Shown piece by piece: positions 1 to 9,775 of a DNA stretch of 64,000 nucleotides (the first letter of the stretch is position 1; every line of letters begins with the position of its first letter). Location: the NCBI RefSeq assembly GCF_000632845.1, contig NZ_CP007474.1:620001-684000 (forward strand), in the 5' to 3' direction. Both the position numbers and the translations under genes were made by a program. A model generated the notes under the pieces. The model did no database searches and was not told where the DNA came from. It saw nothing but the letters and a program-made list of their open reading frames with translations. This stretch comes from Ehrlichia japonica (GTDB lineage Bacteria > Pseudomonadota > Alphaproteobacteria > Rickettsiales > Anaplasmataceae).

Positions 1-929
1 TGTAATATATACAACGCTAAACTTTCAGCAGGAGCATAAGATAACCAATCCTCTATTGATATACCATTACCTTTTGATTTTGAAATTTTTCTGCCTTCTT
101 TATCAAGAAATAATTCATAACAAAATAAAACGGGGGGAGTATTACCTAAAATTTCACATATCTTACTAGATAATTCTGCAGACGGCTGCAAATCTTTACC
201 ATGCGCTTCATATTTTACGTTAAGTGCTGACCACCTCATCCCCCAATCTGGTTTCCATTGTAATTTACATGTTCCACCTGTAACTGGGATTTGAACAACT
301 TCCTCATCTTCATCTTTGTAAGAAATAGTACCTAACTCAATATCAATATCAATAATAGGTACTTGCAATACTTTTGAAGTTTTAGGACATATTGGCAAAA
401 ATGGACTATAAGTCTTTTGTCTTTCACTACCTAATGTAGGTAACATAACATCCATCACCTTATCATAATTTTTTAATAGCAAGAGTAATTTTTCGTTGTA
501 TAAACCACTCCTATAACATTCTGTTGCGCTTTTAAATTCATATTCAAAATTAAATAAATTAAGAAATTTACATAACAACATATTCATATGATGTCCATAA
601 CTTTCACAAGCACAGAAAGGATCTGGTATCATAGTCAGAGGTTTGCCCAAATGGGCAGCTATCATATCCTTATTCGGAATATTATCAGGTATTTTTCGCA
701 ACCCATCCATATCATCTGACACAACTATAATTTTTGTTGTAATATTAGGACAAATTTTACGTAGCGCATTCATTATTGCTGTAGTACGTAATACTTCCCC
801 AAAAGTACCAATGTGAGGAAGTCCTGAAGGACCATATCCAGTTTCAAAAATAATTTCCGTCTTTTCCCCAAACTTTTTTAATATTTTTTCTGCTTCTTGA
901 AATGGCCAAAATTTGTATTGTCCCATCAT
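1..929 (-). CDS. lysS: Class I lysyl-tRNA synthetase, C-terminus cut by window edge
   Basis: Charges tRNA-Lys with lysine in the cytoplasm. Conceptual translation from the ATG at 929 (a second in-frame ATG follows at 926) gives the class I catalytic core: a HIGH-type signature GLPHIG at residues 36-41 and a KMSKS-type signature KISKSKGNG near residue 280. It is therefore the archaeal-type class I LysRS, a form known in many alphaproteobacteria including Rickettsiales, and not the class II enzyme. The reading frame stays open to position 1, so about 309 residues are present and the C-terminal anticodon-binding part lies outside the window. It stands alone, with 285 bp separating it from the hydrolase gene upstream. 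Confidence 0.93.
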   Translation of the reverse strand, partial: MMGQYKFWPFQEAEKILKKFGEKTEIIFETGYGPSGLPHIGTFGEVLRTTAIMNALRKICPNITTKIIVVSDDMDGLRKIPDNIPNKDMIAAHLGKPLTMIPDPFCACESYGHHMNMLLCKFLNLFNFEYEFKSATECYRSGLYNEKLLLLLKNYDKVMDVMLPTLGSERQKTYSPFLPICPKTSKVLQVPIIDIDIELGTISYKDEDEEVVQIPVTGGTCKLQWKPDWGMRWSALNVKYEAHGKDLQPSAELSSKICEILGNTPPVLFCYELFLDKEGRKISKSKGNGISIEDWLSYAPAESLALYIL

Positions 930-1214
930 GATATATTAAACTGATAGCTTATAATCCACTTATCTATAACACAAAATGCATGAAGTAGCAAAATATATAG
1001 CAAGATTACACAAATATATAAAATAAACTTAGTCAACAAAATCTATAGTAGTAGTTTAAAATACCTTACAAATTATTCACTAAACACTAGTGAAAACCCT
1101 TATAGAATATAAAACATAACTTTTCGTTATAAGACCCACATGCTAAAAACAACAGGAAATTAATAAACTTTCAGTAGTTATGTAAACTAAAAATGATTCC
1201 TAATATTATAATAA

Positions 1215-1937
1215 TTACACTGGATCATCATGCATAACAACACGACGTTGTTTTATTTTCTTATGTATAACACCTCTTCTACGGCTATCTATAGATTCAG
1301 ACAAGCGAAATTTTATATAACTATCAACAACTTCATTAAACTTATCCATATGGTCACGAAAAAAGTGATCTGCCTTCTCTATAACGTAATATTGCATATA
1401 TTCACTTCTGATGGAATTACTTAATCTAGCAGCAAGCTGGGATACTGCAGATTCATCAGAAATGCTGTCTTGATCACCTTGAACGATTAATCCAGGCACA
1501 GGACAAGGTGATAAAAATGAAAAATCATACTTATTTGCAGGTGGTGATACTGCTATAAATCCTTCAACTTCAGGACGTCTCATCATTAATTGCATAGCAA
1601 CCCATGCTCCAAAAGAAAAACCAGCAACCCAAAAAGGAGCTGAAGCCATATTATTATTTTGCAACCAATCTGCTGCTGCTGCACCATCACTTAATTCACC
1701 TATACCTTTTTCAAAATTACCTGACGATTTACCTACTCCACGAAAATTAATCCTTAAGACAGAGAATCCGTTATTAGCAAATATGTTGTATAAGTTGTAC
1801 ACGATTTTATTATCCATATTCCCACCATATTGAGGATGAGGATGAAAAATTAAAGCAAGTGGGGCACCTAACGTTTTATTATGATGATATTTTCCTTCAA
1901 TTTTACCAACTGCACCATTAAAAAATATTTCTCTCAT
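1215..1937 (-). CDS. Alpha/beta hydrolase, COG2945-like
   Basis: 240-residue soluble alpha/beta hydrolase. The nucleophile elbow is AGFSFG with Ser108. The likely acid is Asp155 or Asp157 in GDQDS, and the likely catalytic histidine is His191 in KADHFF, which completes a Ser-Asp-His triad. The N-terminal FHPHPQYGG block (near residue 31) is typical of the small hydrolases grouped as COG2945. The substrate is unknown; esterase or short-chain acyl hydrolase activity is an inference from the fold. The start is the ATG at 1937, with AAGGAAG about 8 nt upstream. The last ~25 residues are basic and look like a lineage-specific tail. Monocistronic by spacing. Confidence 0.82.
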   Translation of the reverse strand: MREIFFNGAVGKIEGKYHHNKTLGAPLALIFHPHPQYGGNMDNKIVYNLYNIFANNGFSVLRINFRGVGKSSGNFEKGIGELSDGAAAADWLQNNNMASAPFWVAGFSFGAWVAMQLMMRRPEVEGFIAVSPPANKYDFSFLSPCPVPGLIVQGDQDSISDESAVSQLAARLSNSIRSEYMQYYVIEKADHFFRDHMDKFNEVVDSYIKFRLSESIDSRRRGVIHKKIKQRRVVMHDDPV

Positions 1938-2260
1938 GAATTAACTTCCTTAAATAAAAAATTAGTAAACCACAAACCTCAAGTATACGATAATAAGAAA
2001 AAAAACTCAACTTTACAAAGTTTTTTATTATGATAAAACAAAACCTCAGATAAATATTTTAACTCATGCTAAGTTATACAATAAAAATTTACATATAAAA
2101 AACTAATAATTAACTCTATATATTTTTTTGATCAATAAAAACCTACTTGACATAGGGTATATTAATGATACATTAAGAAATTGTTGAATGTAATAAAAAA
2201 TCTTTCATAACAATGTTTCAACAAAATTGAATAGCTAGGTAAAGATTTGGAAAATTTAAT
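1938..2260. other. Divergent intergenic region
   Basis: Lies between the minus-strand hydrolase and the plus-strand ISC operon, so it must hold promoters for both. The only element recognised with any confidence is the sigma70-like site at 2147-2174. No RNA gene was seen. Confidence 0.6.
2147..2174 (+). promoter_or_regulatory. Putative sigma70 promoter of the ISC operon
   Basis: A perfect -35 TTGACA (2147-2152), a 16-nt spacer and a -10 TACATT (2169-2174) predict transcription starting near 2181, about 80 nt before the Rrf2-NifS start codon. No clear palindromic IscR-type operator could be made out over it, but such a site would be expected here if the operon is autoregulated. Confidence 0.5.
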
Positions 2261-3829
2261 ATGTTAATTACAACAAGGCTACGTTATGCCATTATGTTTA
2301 TGTCAAAGCTAGCTCAAGAGTATTATACACTAAAAGGTAGCATTCAACCAAAAAAAATGTCACATATCGCAAATAGCCAATCTCTTTCTGAAGGATACCT
2401 TGAACAGATTATTGTAAAATTAAAAAAGCAAGAATTAATAAGTTCTACGAAAGGTCCTGGTGGAGGCTATTCTTTAAACAAAAGTCCGGATTTAATTACA
2501 CTTAACCTTATTCTTAAATCTATAGGAGAAAATGTAAAAATTACAAGGTGTAAAAATGATCTCATGGGATGTTTATCAAATAATGCCAGATGTATTACTC
2601 ATAATTTATGGGAAAACATAGGCAACCATATAAAAAAATATCTGAATAGCATTTCATTAGAAGATATAGTCAATAATAATTTTAAATCTACAGTAAGCAG
2701 CAATATCAATCAATACATATATGCAGACTATAATTCAATGTCAACTATATCTCCTATGGTTAAAAATCAACTAGACAACCTATCTTCTCTAAACATATAT
2801 AATCCATCATCAACACATAAGTTAGGACAAAATACAAAAAGCATTATAGAGAAAACAAGAGAAATAGCCATTAATCAATTGAACGCGACAAATTATGATG
2901 TCATCTTTACTTCATCTGGTACAGAAGCTAATAACTTAGTAATAAATAGTACTGCTGGTTATAAACATTTAATTTCTTCTATAGAACACTTATCTATTAT
3001 GAATTGTGCTACAAATGCAGAATTAATTCCTGTAAATTCTAATGGTATAGTGTGCTTAGATACGTTAAGTGATATTCTACGCAAATTTAAAGATGAAAAA
3101 GTTCTTGTATCAATAATGACTGCAAATAATGAAACTGGAGTTATTCAACCTATAAAAGAAATAGTAGAAATATCACATAAATTTGGTGCAATAGTCCATA
3201 CAGATGCTATACAAGCATGTGGAAAGATTCATATAGATATTGAAGATTTAGGAGTAGATTTATTAACAGTTTCATCACATAAACTTGGAAGTATTGCCGG
3301 AACTGGTATATTATTTTTCAATAGTAAAAAAATTAAAATAAAACCTATAATATTAGGTGGACATCAAGAAAAAGGATTGCGTGCAGGTACCGAGAATGTC
3401 ATATCAATCTATTTATTATCTATATCTTTAAGCAATTTAGAAGATTCTGTAAAAAAAATGTCTACCATTGAGAAGTTACGTGATAAACTAGAACGTGAAA
3501 TACTAAATTTAGTACCTGAAGCTCAAATTTTTGGCAAAAATGCACGAAGGTTACCAAATACTACATGCATTTCAATGCCAAACGTAAATAGCGAAATACA
3601 AATAATAAGTTTTGATATTGATAATATTGCAGTTGGTAGTGGATCTGCTTGTTCTTCTGGGGCATTAGAACGTTCTCATGTATTAGCTGCAATGGGAGTG
3701 GATGACAATATAGCTAAAAATTCAATCAGAATTAGTCTTAGTCATGATGCAACAGACACTCAGGTAACAAAAATAGTCAATTGCTGGTACAAAATATATC
3801 AGAATAATCAATTACTAAAATTAAATTAG
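2261..3829 (+). CDS. Rrf2 (IscR-like) regulator fused to class V cysteine desulfurase
   Basis: 522-residue fusion. Residues ~1-135 are an Rrf2/IscR winged-helix domain. They include the wing (KGPGGGYSL, 64-72) and candidate cluster ligands Cys97, Cys104, Cys111 and His114, matching the Cys-Cys-Cys-His set of E. coli IscR with one extra residue in two spacings. Residues ~150-515 are a NifS/IscS-type PLP enzyme. It has His233, Asp315, Lys341 (Schiff base, SSHKLG) and Cys444 in GSGSACSSG, so all key residues are kept. Known Ehrlichia and Anaplasma genomes carry a protein annotated as rrf2/aminotransferase class V. It leads the ISC operon, directly before the stand-alone iscS. Whether it acts as repressor, desulfurase or both is not shown. 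The ATG at 2261 has GGAAA upstream. Confidence 0.9.
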   Translation: MLITTRLRYAIMFMSKLAQEYYTLKGSIQPKKMSHIANSQSLSEGYLEQIIVKLKKQELISSTKGPGGGYSLNKSPDLITLNLILKSIGENVKITRCKNDLMGCLSNNARCITHNLWENIGNHIKKYLNSISLEDIVNNNFKSTVSSNINQYIYADYNSMSTISPMVKNQLDNLSSLNIYNPSSTHKLGQNTKSIIEKTREIAINQLNATNYDVIFTSSGTEANNLVINSTAGYKHLISSIEHLSIMNCATNAELIPVNSNGIVCLDTLSDILRKFKDEKVLVSIMTANNETGVIQPIKEIVEISHKFGAIVHTDAIQACGKIHIDIEDLGVDLLTVSSHKLGSIAGTGILFFNSKKIKIKPIILGGHQEKGLRAGTENVISIYLLSISLSNLEDSVKKMSTIEKLRDKLEREILNLVPEAQIFGKNARRLPNTTCISMPNVNSEIQIISFDIDNIAVGSGSACSSGALERSHVLAAMGVDDNIAKNSIRISLSHDATDTQVTKIVNCWYKIYQNNQLLKLN

Positions 3830-3893
3830 GTAGAATAATGCAAAAATTAGAAGATTATTATATCATTAATATTATCAGTGATAGGTTATAAAC

Positions 3894-5129
3894 ATGGAAA
3901 AAGCAGGACAACAACATATTAAATTACCTATATTTCTTGACTATCAATCTACAACAAAAACAGATGATAGGGTATTGGAAGCTATGATGCCCTATTTCAA
4001 ACAATTTTCTAATCCTCATTCACGCAGTCACTCTTTCGGATGGAAAGCTGAATCAGCTGTTGAATTAGCTAGGGAAAGGGTTGCATCTTTAATAAATGCT
4101 GAAGCTAAAGAGATAATATTTACTTCGGGAGCAACAGAATCAAATAATTTAGCAATCAAAGGAGTAGCAAACTTTTATAAAAATAAAGGAAATCATATAA
4201 TTACAGTACGTACAGAACATAAATGTGTTTTAGATTCATGTCGCCACTTAGAGACAGAAGGATTCCATGTTACTTACTTAGATGTACAGAAAAACGGTAT
4301 CTTAAACTTAGACTTACTAAAATCATCTATAACCAATAAAACAATATTAGTGTCAGTAATGATGGTAAATAATGAAATTGGTGTTATTCAACCAATTGAA
4401 GAAATAGGAAGAATTTGCCATGAACATGGAATATTTTTTCATACTGATGCAGCTCAAGCTTTTGGTAAAATACCAATAGATGTTAATAAAATGAACATTG
4501 ATCTCTTAAGTATATCAGGACACAAAATATATGCTCCAATGGGCATAGGAGCACTATACGTACGTAAACGTCAACCACGGGTACGACTTACTACCATGAT
4601 CAACGGAGGTGGGCAAGAACGCGGTATGAGATCAGGAACAATACCTACTCCATTAGCTGTAGGGTTAGGAGAAGCAGCACATATAGCTCAAGAAGTAATG
4701 GAAGAAGAGAATACTAGAATAAGAGAATTGCGTGATATTTTATATAATGAAATAAAAAAACATTTATCATATGTTGTAGTAAATGGTGATTATGAACAAC
4801 GCATAGCAGGAAACTTAAATTTAAGTTTCCCCTATGTTGAAGGAGAATCTACTATCATGGCAATTAATAATCTTGCAGTAAGTTCAGGTTCTGCTTGTAC
4901 TTCAGCTTCTCTAGAACCATCTTACGTTTTACGTGCTTTAAACATCGATAAAGATTTAGAACATTCATCGATTAGATTTGGTATAGGTAGATTTACTACA
5001 AAAGAAGAAATTTTATATGCTGCAGAACTTATTGTTAACAGCATAAAAAAACTACGTGAAATGAGCCCATTATGGGAAATGGTTCAAGAAGGTATAGATC
5101 TTAATAATATCAAATGGGATGCACACTAA
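3894..5129 (+). CDS. iscS: Cysteine desulfurase IscS
   Basis: 411 residues. PLP-dependent enzyme that removes sulfur from L-cysteine and passes persulfide to IscU and to tRNA-thiolation partners. The sequence keeps His109, Asp185, the PLP lysine Lys211 ([10 protein letters not shown]) and the catalytic Cys335 in [15 protein letters not shown], the exact IscS signature. It sits 64 bp after the Rrf2-desulfurase fusion and 37 bp before iscU, in ISC order. The ATG at 3894 follows an AGG-containing leader. The length is normal for IscS. The neighbouring fusion is a divergent paralogue, so this copy is the likely housekeeping desulfurase. Confidence 0.97.
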   Translation: MEKAGQQHIKLPIFLDYQSTTKTDDRVLEAMMPYFKQFSNPHSRSHSFGWKAESAVELARERVASLINAEAKEIIFTSGATESNNLAIKGVANFYKNKGNHIITVRTEHKCVLDSCRHLETEGFHVTYLDVQKNGILNLDLLKSSITNKTILVSVMMVNNEIGVIQPIEEIGRICHEHGIFFHTDAAQAFGKIPIDVNKMNIDLLSISGHKIYAPMGIGALYVRKRQPRVRLTTMINGGGQERGMRSGTIPTPLAVGLGEAAHIAQEVMEEENTRIRELRDILYNEIKKHLSYVVVNGDYEQRIAGNLNLSFPYVEGESTIMAINNLAVSSGSACTSASLEPSYVLRALNIDKDLEHSSIRFGIGRFTTKEEILYAAELIVNSIKKLREMSPLWEMVQEGIDLNNIKWDAH

Positions 5130-5166
5130 TTTTGTTATTATATTTTTACAATTATGAGGTAATGTT

Positions 5167-5580
5167 ATGAGTTATAGTGAATCTCTTCTAGAGTATTACA
5201 AAAATCCTAAAAATGTTGGTACTTTACCTAAAGAAGATTATAATGTTGGGACTGGATTAGTAGGAGCTCCGAGTTGTGGAGATGTAATGAAATTACAAAT
5301 AAAAGTAGATGATAACGGGAGAATCATTGATGCAAAATTCAAAACTTTCGGATGTGGAGCTGCAATTGCAGCAAGTTCTTTAGCAACAGAATTAATAAAA
5401 GGTAAGACAATAGATGAAGCACAACAGCTAAAAAATACTGTATTAGTAAAAGAATTAAGCTTACCTCCAGTAAAGATACACTGTTCTTTACTTGCAGAGG
5501 ATGCTGTAAAAGCTGCAATAAACGATTATAATATGAAGCAAGCAAATAAAAAAGATAAGCTTTCGTCTCCAAGTGAATAG
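5167..5580 (+). CDS. iscU: Fe-S cluster scaffold IscU
   Basis: 137 residues. Scaffold on which [2Fe-2S] clusters are built from IscS-derived sulfur. The three ligand cysteines are present (Cys37 in PSCGD, Cys63 in FGCGAA, Cys106 in KIHCS), as is Asp39. The LPPVK peptide bound by HscA is at 99-103. The start ATG has GAGG about 8 nt upstream. The last ~15 residues are a hydrophilic Lys/Ser tail beyond the usual IscU end. It lies between iscS and iscA, as in canonical isc operons. Confidence 0.97.
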   Translation: MSYSESLLEYYKNPKNVGTLPKEDYNVGTGLVGAPSCGDVMKLQIKVDDNGRIIDAKFKTFGCGAAIAASSLATELIKGKTIDEAQQLKNTVLVKELSLPPVKIHCSLLAEDAVKAAINDYNMKQANKKDKLSSPSE

Positions 5581-5608
5581 ATATAAAGTATTAAAGTAAG
5601 GTTTCGAT

Positions 5609-6040
5609 ATGAGCAATGGAACTTCTGTATCTTACAGTAATGAAAACAATTCATGTAGTTCACAGATCAGGTATTATATAAATAGTAAAATAGCAAGTAA
5701 GTCCCCCATTGTTATTACAGAAAATGCTATAAAAAAAATAAGAGAGCTTATAAAACAAAAAGAAGGTACTGCTATTGGAATTAGGATTATGGTAAAACAA
5801 AAAGGATGTTTTGGATTTAAATATAACATTGAATATGCATATGATATCAAATTATTAGATGTAGAAATTAAAGCAGAATATCAAAATGAGAATTTTACAA
5901 TATTAATTGATCCAAAGGCAATGATGTTTATTAATGGAACAGAAATGGACCATGTAGAAAATAAAATATCTTCAGGTTTTATATTTAAAAATCCTAATGA
6001 AAAAGGAAGATGTGGATGTGGAGAAAGCTTCTATGTATAA
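5609..6040 (+). CDS. iscA: A-type Fe-S carrier IscA with N-terminal extension
   Basis: 143 residues. The HesB/IscA fold spans residues ~33-140 and holds the three conserved cysteines: Cys67 (KGCFGF) and Cys135/Cys137 (GRCGCGESF). The first ~32 residues (Ser/Asn-rich, with one Cys16) are longer than in E. coli IscA; a later start at the first codons of the domain cannot be excluded, but AAGTAAGG lies properly upstream of the ATG at 5609. Expected role: delivering Fe or [2Fe-2S]/[4Fe-4S] clusters from IscU to apo-proteins. It overlaps hscB by 8 nt, pointing to translational coupling. Confidence 0.93.
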   Translation: MSNGTSVSYSNENNSCSSQIRYYINSKIASKSPIVITENAIKKIRELIKQKEGTAIGIRIMVKQKGCFGFKYNIEYAYDIKLLDVEIKAEYQNENFTILIDPKAMMFINGTEMDHVENKISSGFIFKNPNEKGRCGCGESFYV

Positions 6041-6470
6041 AGATTATTTTTCACTATTTAAATTAAAACCACAATTTTCTATCAATATGCAAATATTAGA
6101 ACAGAATTATATAGCATTACAAAGTAACTATCACCCAGATTTATTTTCTTTAAAGTTGGAGAAAAAATTAGCATTAGATAAGATAGCAGAAATAAACAAA
6201 GCATACCAAACTTTAAAATCCTATATAAAAAGAGCAGAATACTTATTGCAAATTAAGGGAATTACTACCAATAAAAACGATATAAATCATATAGTAGAAG
6301 AAATATTTAAGATACAAGAGTCAAGTAATATTGACATTCAGGACCAAATTTTATTATCTACTAAAGCCATGGAAGATGCTTTTGCCATAGAGGATTTTGA
6401 TGAAGCTGCAAAACAGATAATGAAACTAAAATATCTTAAAAAAATTCAAGAGGATAGGAGTATTATTTAA
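6033..6470 (+). CDS. hscB: Co-chaperone HscB (J-domain protein)
   Basis: 145 residues from the ATG at 6033, chosen over an in-frame ATG at 5997 because GGAG sits 9 nt upstream and residue 1 then matches the usual start just before the J domain. The J domain covers residues ~2-75 with His34-Pro35-Asp36 (the HPD motif that stimulates DnaK-type ATPase). The C-terminal helical domain that binds IscU follows (~85-145). It hands IscU to HscA for cluster release. Its stop overlaps the hscA start (TAATG at 6468-6472). Confidence 0.94.
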   Translation: MYKDYFSLFKLKPQFSINMQILEQNYIALQSNYHPDLFSLKLEKKLALDKIAEINKAYQTLKSYIKRAEYLLQIKGITTNKNDINHIVEEIFKIQESSNIDIQDQILLSTKAMEDAFAIEDFDEAAKQIMKLKYLKKIQEDRSII

Positions 6471-8323
6471 TGCAATTAATTAATATAACAGACCCAAAGA
6501 CCAATATAAATACATTAGCATTTGGAATAGATTTAGGAACTACTAATTCTTTAATATCTATGGTTGATAGTGAAGGTAAAGTTATTATATTTTCAGATAA
6601 CAATGGCAAATCCCTTATTCCTTCGACAGTGAGTTATACTGATAACCAAATACAGGTAGGAAAAAACCATTCTAATCAAACCATTTCTTCAGTAAAAAGA
6701 TTAATGGGAAAATCAACTAAAGACATTAATAAATTATCTTCAGAGCTACCATTTCATATAACTGATAAAGGTGATAATAATATATATATAAATAAGCAAG
6801 ATGGTACATGTGTTACACCAGTTGAAGTATCAGCGGAAATTCTTAAACAATTATGTAAACTTGTAAAAAATAGTAGTAACTTAGAGGTAAAAAAAGTAGT
6901 TATAACAGTCCCTGCATATTTTGATGAAGCAGCAAGAAAAGCCACAAAAGATGCAGCACATCTTGCTAATCTTGAAGTATTACGTCTTTTAAACGAACCT
7001 ACTGCAGCAGCATTAGCATATGGCATAGGAAAGCCAGAATGTGAAAATAATATATATATGATATACGACTTAGGAGGTGGAACATTTGATGTTTCAATCC
7101 TAAAGTTATACAAAGGAGTATTTCAAGTATTAGCAACTGGTGGAGATACAAATTTAGGAGGTGATGATATAGATTACCTGTTTGCAAAATTTATATATAA
7201 AAAATATCAACAAGTGGAGAGTATAAATGATATATTACTCAATAAAGAATTACTAAATAATTTAATTCCAGACGTAAAATATGCAAAAGAATATTTAAGT
7301 ACACATCATATTGGAAGTTTTAATTTTAAAATTCACGATAAAACCTTTTCTTGCGAAGTAAGCAGGAATGAGTTACAAGGTATAGTATCAGATTTATTAA
7401 ATCAGACCTTAAGTATTACAACCTCAACAATTAATAGTATAGGGCTAAATATAAGTAATATTGCAAAAGTAATATTAGTAGGTGGCAGTACCAAAATGCC
7501 TATAATTAAAGACATGCTAAACAATATGTTTCACAATAAAGTATTTTGCGATGTAGATCCTGAGAAAATAGTGGCAGTTGGAGCTGCATTACAAGCTCAT
7601 TACTTATCTAACCCACACATAAAAAATAAAAATGTCTTAATAGATGCTCTACCACTTTCACTAGGCATAGAAACAATAGGTGGTATTGTAGAGAAAATCA
7701 TCTTACGAAATACACCTATACCTGCATCTGCAACACAAGAATTCACTACTTACATTGATGGACAAAGCTCTATACAAATACATGTCTGTCAAGGAGAACG
7801 AGAAATGATAGAACATAATAAGTCTTTAGCAAAATTTGAACTCAAAGGGATACCACCATTACCTGCAGGTGCTGCAAAAATTATAGTAGAATTTAAAGTT
7901 GATATGGATGGATTATTAACTGTTTCAGCACAAGAAAAATCTACAGGAATAAAACAATCCGTCAGTATAAATCATACATGTGAATTAGATCAGGAGGAAG
8001 TAGAAAATAATATTATGGATTCTATTGGCAATTTTGATCATGATATGCATATACGTTCAATAGCTGAGCAAAAAGTCGAAGGACAAAGAATTATTACACT
8101 TATCAAAAATGCACTAATTACAGATAAAAACTTAATATCAGAATCAGAATTTAATACAATTAATAATGCTATTGCAGAAGCTGAAGAAATATTACTCAAT
8201 GGTAAAACTGATAACATTAAAGACGTCATAAACAATGTTGAGACACAAGCATATAATTTTATAAAAAAACGAATGGATTTTTATTTAAATAAATCCATTG
8301 ATAACTGTAATATTAGTAATTAA
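6470..8323 (+). CDS. hscA: Hsp70-type chaperone HscA
   Basis: 617-residue DnaK-family chaperone dedicated to the ISC system; it binds the LPPVK peptide of IscU and releases nascent clusters. Visible motifs are the phosphate-1 loop (IDLGTTNSL, from ~residue 20), NEPTAAALAYG, the phosphate-2 loop DLGGGTFD and the adenosine motif VGGSTKMP. The substrate-binding domain starts near residue 395 with DALPLSLGIE, which separates HscA-type proteins from DnaK. The helical lid is present to the end. Position between hscB and fdx supports hscA over dnaK. The start codon overlaps the hscB stop, with GGAG upstream. Confidence 0.96.
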   Translation: MQLINITDPKTNINTLAFGIDLGTTNSLISMVDSEGKVIIFSDNNGKSLIPSTVSYTDNQIQVGKNHSNQTISSVKRLMGKSTKDINKLSSELPFHITDKGDNNIYINKQDGTCVTPVEVSAEILKQLCKLVKNSSNLEVKKVVITVPAYFDEAARKATKDAAHLANLEVLRLLNEPTAAALAYGIGKPECENNIYMIYDLGGGTFDVSILKLYKGVFQVLATGGDTNLGGDDIDYLFAKFIYKKYQQVESINDILLNKELLNNLIPDVKYAKEYLSTHHIGSFNFKIHDKTFSCEVSRNELQGIVSDLLNQTLSITTSTINSIGLNISNIAKVILVGGSTKMPIIKDMLNNMFHNKVFCDVDPEKIVAVGAALQAHYLSNPHIKNKNVLIDALPLSLGIETIGGIVEKIILRNTPIPASATQEFTTYIDGQSSIQIHVCQGEREMIEHNKSLAKFELKGIPPLPAGAAKIIVEFKVDMDGLLTVSAQEKSTGIKQSVSINHTCELDQEEVENNIMDSIGNFDHDMHIRSIAEQKVEGQRIITLIKNALITDKNLISESEFNTINNAIAEAEEILLNGKTDNIKDVINNVETQAYNFIKKRMDFYLNKSIDNCNISN

Positions 8324-8348
8324 ATAGACATATAAGTGGAGGTGTATT

Positions 8349-8699
8349 GTGCCATTAATAACATTTATTTCACCAGATGGAAGCAGAAAAACATATGAAG
8401 CTTACGATGGAGAAACTTTATTAAGTTTAGCACATAGAAATAATGTGGATTTAGAAGGTGCATGTGAAGGTTCTTTAGCATGCTCTACTTGTCATGTAAT
8501 AATCGAACCAAAGTGGTATAATATAGTTGAACAACATAATGAGATCTCTGATGAAGAAAATGATATGCTTGATTTAGCATTTGGACTAACAGATACATCA
8601 CGTCTTGGATGCCAAATTATTTTAACAAAAGAACTTGATGGATTATGTGTAATTTTACCTACCGAAACCCGTAATATATCCTTTGTAAAAAATAGTTAA
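8349..8699 (+). CDS. fdx: ISC-type [2Fe-2S] ferredoxin
   Basis: 116 residues, beginning with GTG at 8349 after a strong GTGGAGG leader. Plant/adrenodoxin-type ferredoxin with four cluster cysteines Cys39, Cys45, Cys48 ([10 protein letters not shown]) and Cys88 (RLGCQI). It supplies electrons for cluster assembly on IscU. It is the last canonical member of the isc operon and lies 25 bp after hscA. The likely electron donor is the ferredoxin-NADP reductase encoded at 20928-21941 (inference). Confidence 0.95.
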   Translation: MPLITFISPDGSRKTYEAYDGETLLSLAHRNNVDLEGACEGSLACSTCHVIIEPKWYNIVEQHNEISDEENDMLDLAFGLTDTSRLGCQIILTKELDGLCVILPTETRNISFVKNS

Positions 8700-8710
8700 T
8701 TAGTTATAAA

Positions 8711-9775
8711 ATGAAGTACTTTAATAAAAAATTAATTGTGATATCATCAGTTGTGATTGCATCAATTTCATCTTTATATGTAGGTATTTGGCTTGTTATT
8801 GCAACTCATGTAAAGGCAACTTTATCAAAATCTCTGGCACATATCCATGCAACACCTAATAATGATATACACATTACAAATTTCCCTTTCATTCCAAAAA
8901 TACATACATCAAATTTACAAATAAATTCATCTTCATTAAATACATTTATTCCGTCATTATTATTAAAATATCATTTACTAAGCAACACATTAGAATTTTT
9001 AGGTCTAGATAATACTATATTAAAATTTGAAAATTCAATGAGAATCACAAATAATGATCCACCCAATGTGTCAATATGTAGTCTGAATAAGTTTAAATTA
9101 TTAGTTAAACCATCCAAAAATCTATTATTTTTATTATTAGATAATAAAAATGAAAAAAAAGCATATTTCACATCCATGATATATGAAGACAATGGCATAA
9201 GCTGCAACAATAATGATATTACAAACAAGAATCTATTACATATAGAAACTGATGAACATAAATCTTTAGAAAATTTATTAACAATACTACAATATAAAAT
9301 AAATGCCAGTGCCACAAGTAATACAGATATTAACATCAATATAAAAGATGCAATAGTGACATTAAGTATGTCAGATACTGAATTTAAAGAGATCGGTACT
9401 ATCATAGATAGTATAGTGTTAGCATTCAAAAATTCATTAATTTCAATTCATGGAAAATTATCACTCCCATTATCCATAGATAGTAAGATTAATAATGAAA
9501 AATTAATAATAGAAATAAGCAGTTATAAAAATATCACACAACAACTAGTAGAGATATTTTATGGTAAATCACATTATAAAGATAAAATACTTGATACTTT
9601 GCAAGATTATATATATGCAATTTCCGAAAAAAAAGACAATGATAATATCATATTATCGATAAGTAAGGTAACAAATCCTTTTAACATTTTTATTGGAAAA
9701 GTTCCTTATGAGGAATTTATAAAAAAAATACAAATCATTACAAACACTACGAACAGCCGTGAAAATAAAAAATAA
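8711..9775 (+). CDS. Membrane-anchored protein, possibly DUF2125-like
   Basis: 354 residues, not firmly recognised. One N-terminal transmembrane helix (~residues 8-30) ends in GIWLV. A short conserved-looking NFPFIPK patch (~57-63) follows, then a ~290-residue Ser/Asn/Ile-rich, beta-strand-like region, presumably periplasmic. This layout resembles the alphaproteobacterial DUF2125 proteins, but I call it only by pattern. It is 11 bp after fdx and overlaps ccmH by 17 nt, so it is probably co-transcribed with both. Its place next to ccmH hints at an envelope role (inference). Confidence 0.7.
   Translation: MKYFNKKLIVISSVVIASISSLYVGIWLVIATHVKATLSKSLAHIHATPNNDIHITNFPFIPKIHTSNLQINSSSLNTFIPSLLLKYHLLSNTLEFLGLDNTILKFENSMRITNNDPPNVSICSLNKFKLLVKPSKNLLFLLLDNKNEKKAYFTSMIYEDNGISCNNNDITNKNLLHIETDEHKSLENLLTILQYKINASATSNTDININIKDAIVTLSMSDTEFKEIGTIIDSIVLAFKNSLISIHGKLSLPLSIDSKINNEKLIIEISSYKNITQQLVEIFYGKSHYKDKILDTLQDYIYAISEKKDNDNIILSISKVTNPFNIFIGKVPYEEFIKKIQIITNTTNSRENKK

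Noticed and set aside
6754-7113. Minus-strand frame antisense to hscA
   Set aside because: Shadow of a highly conserved coding gene in the opposite strand; no independent coding signs.
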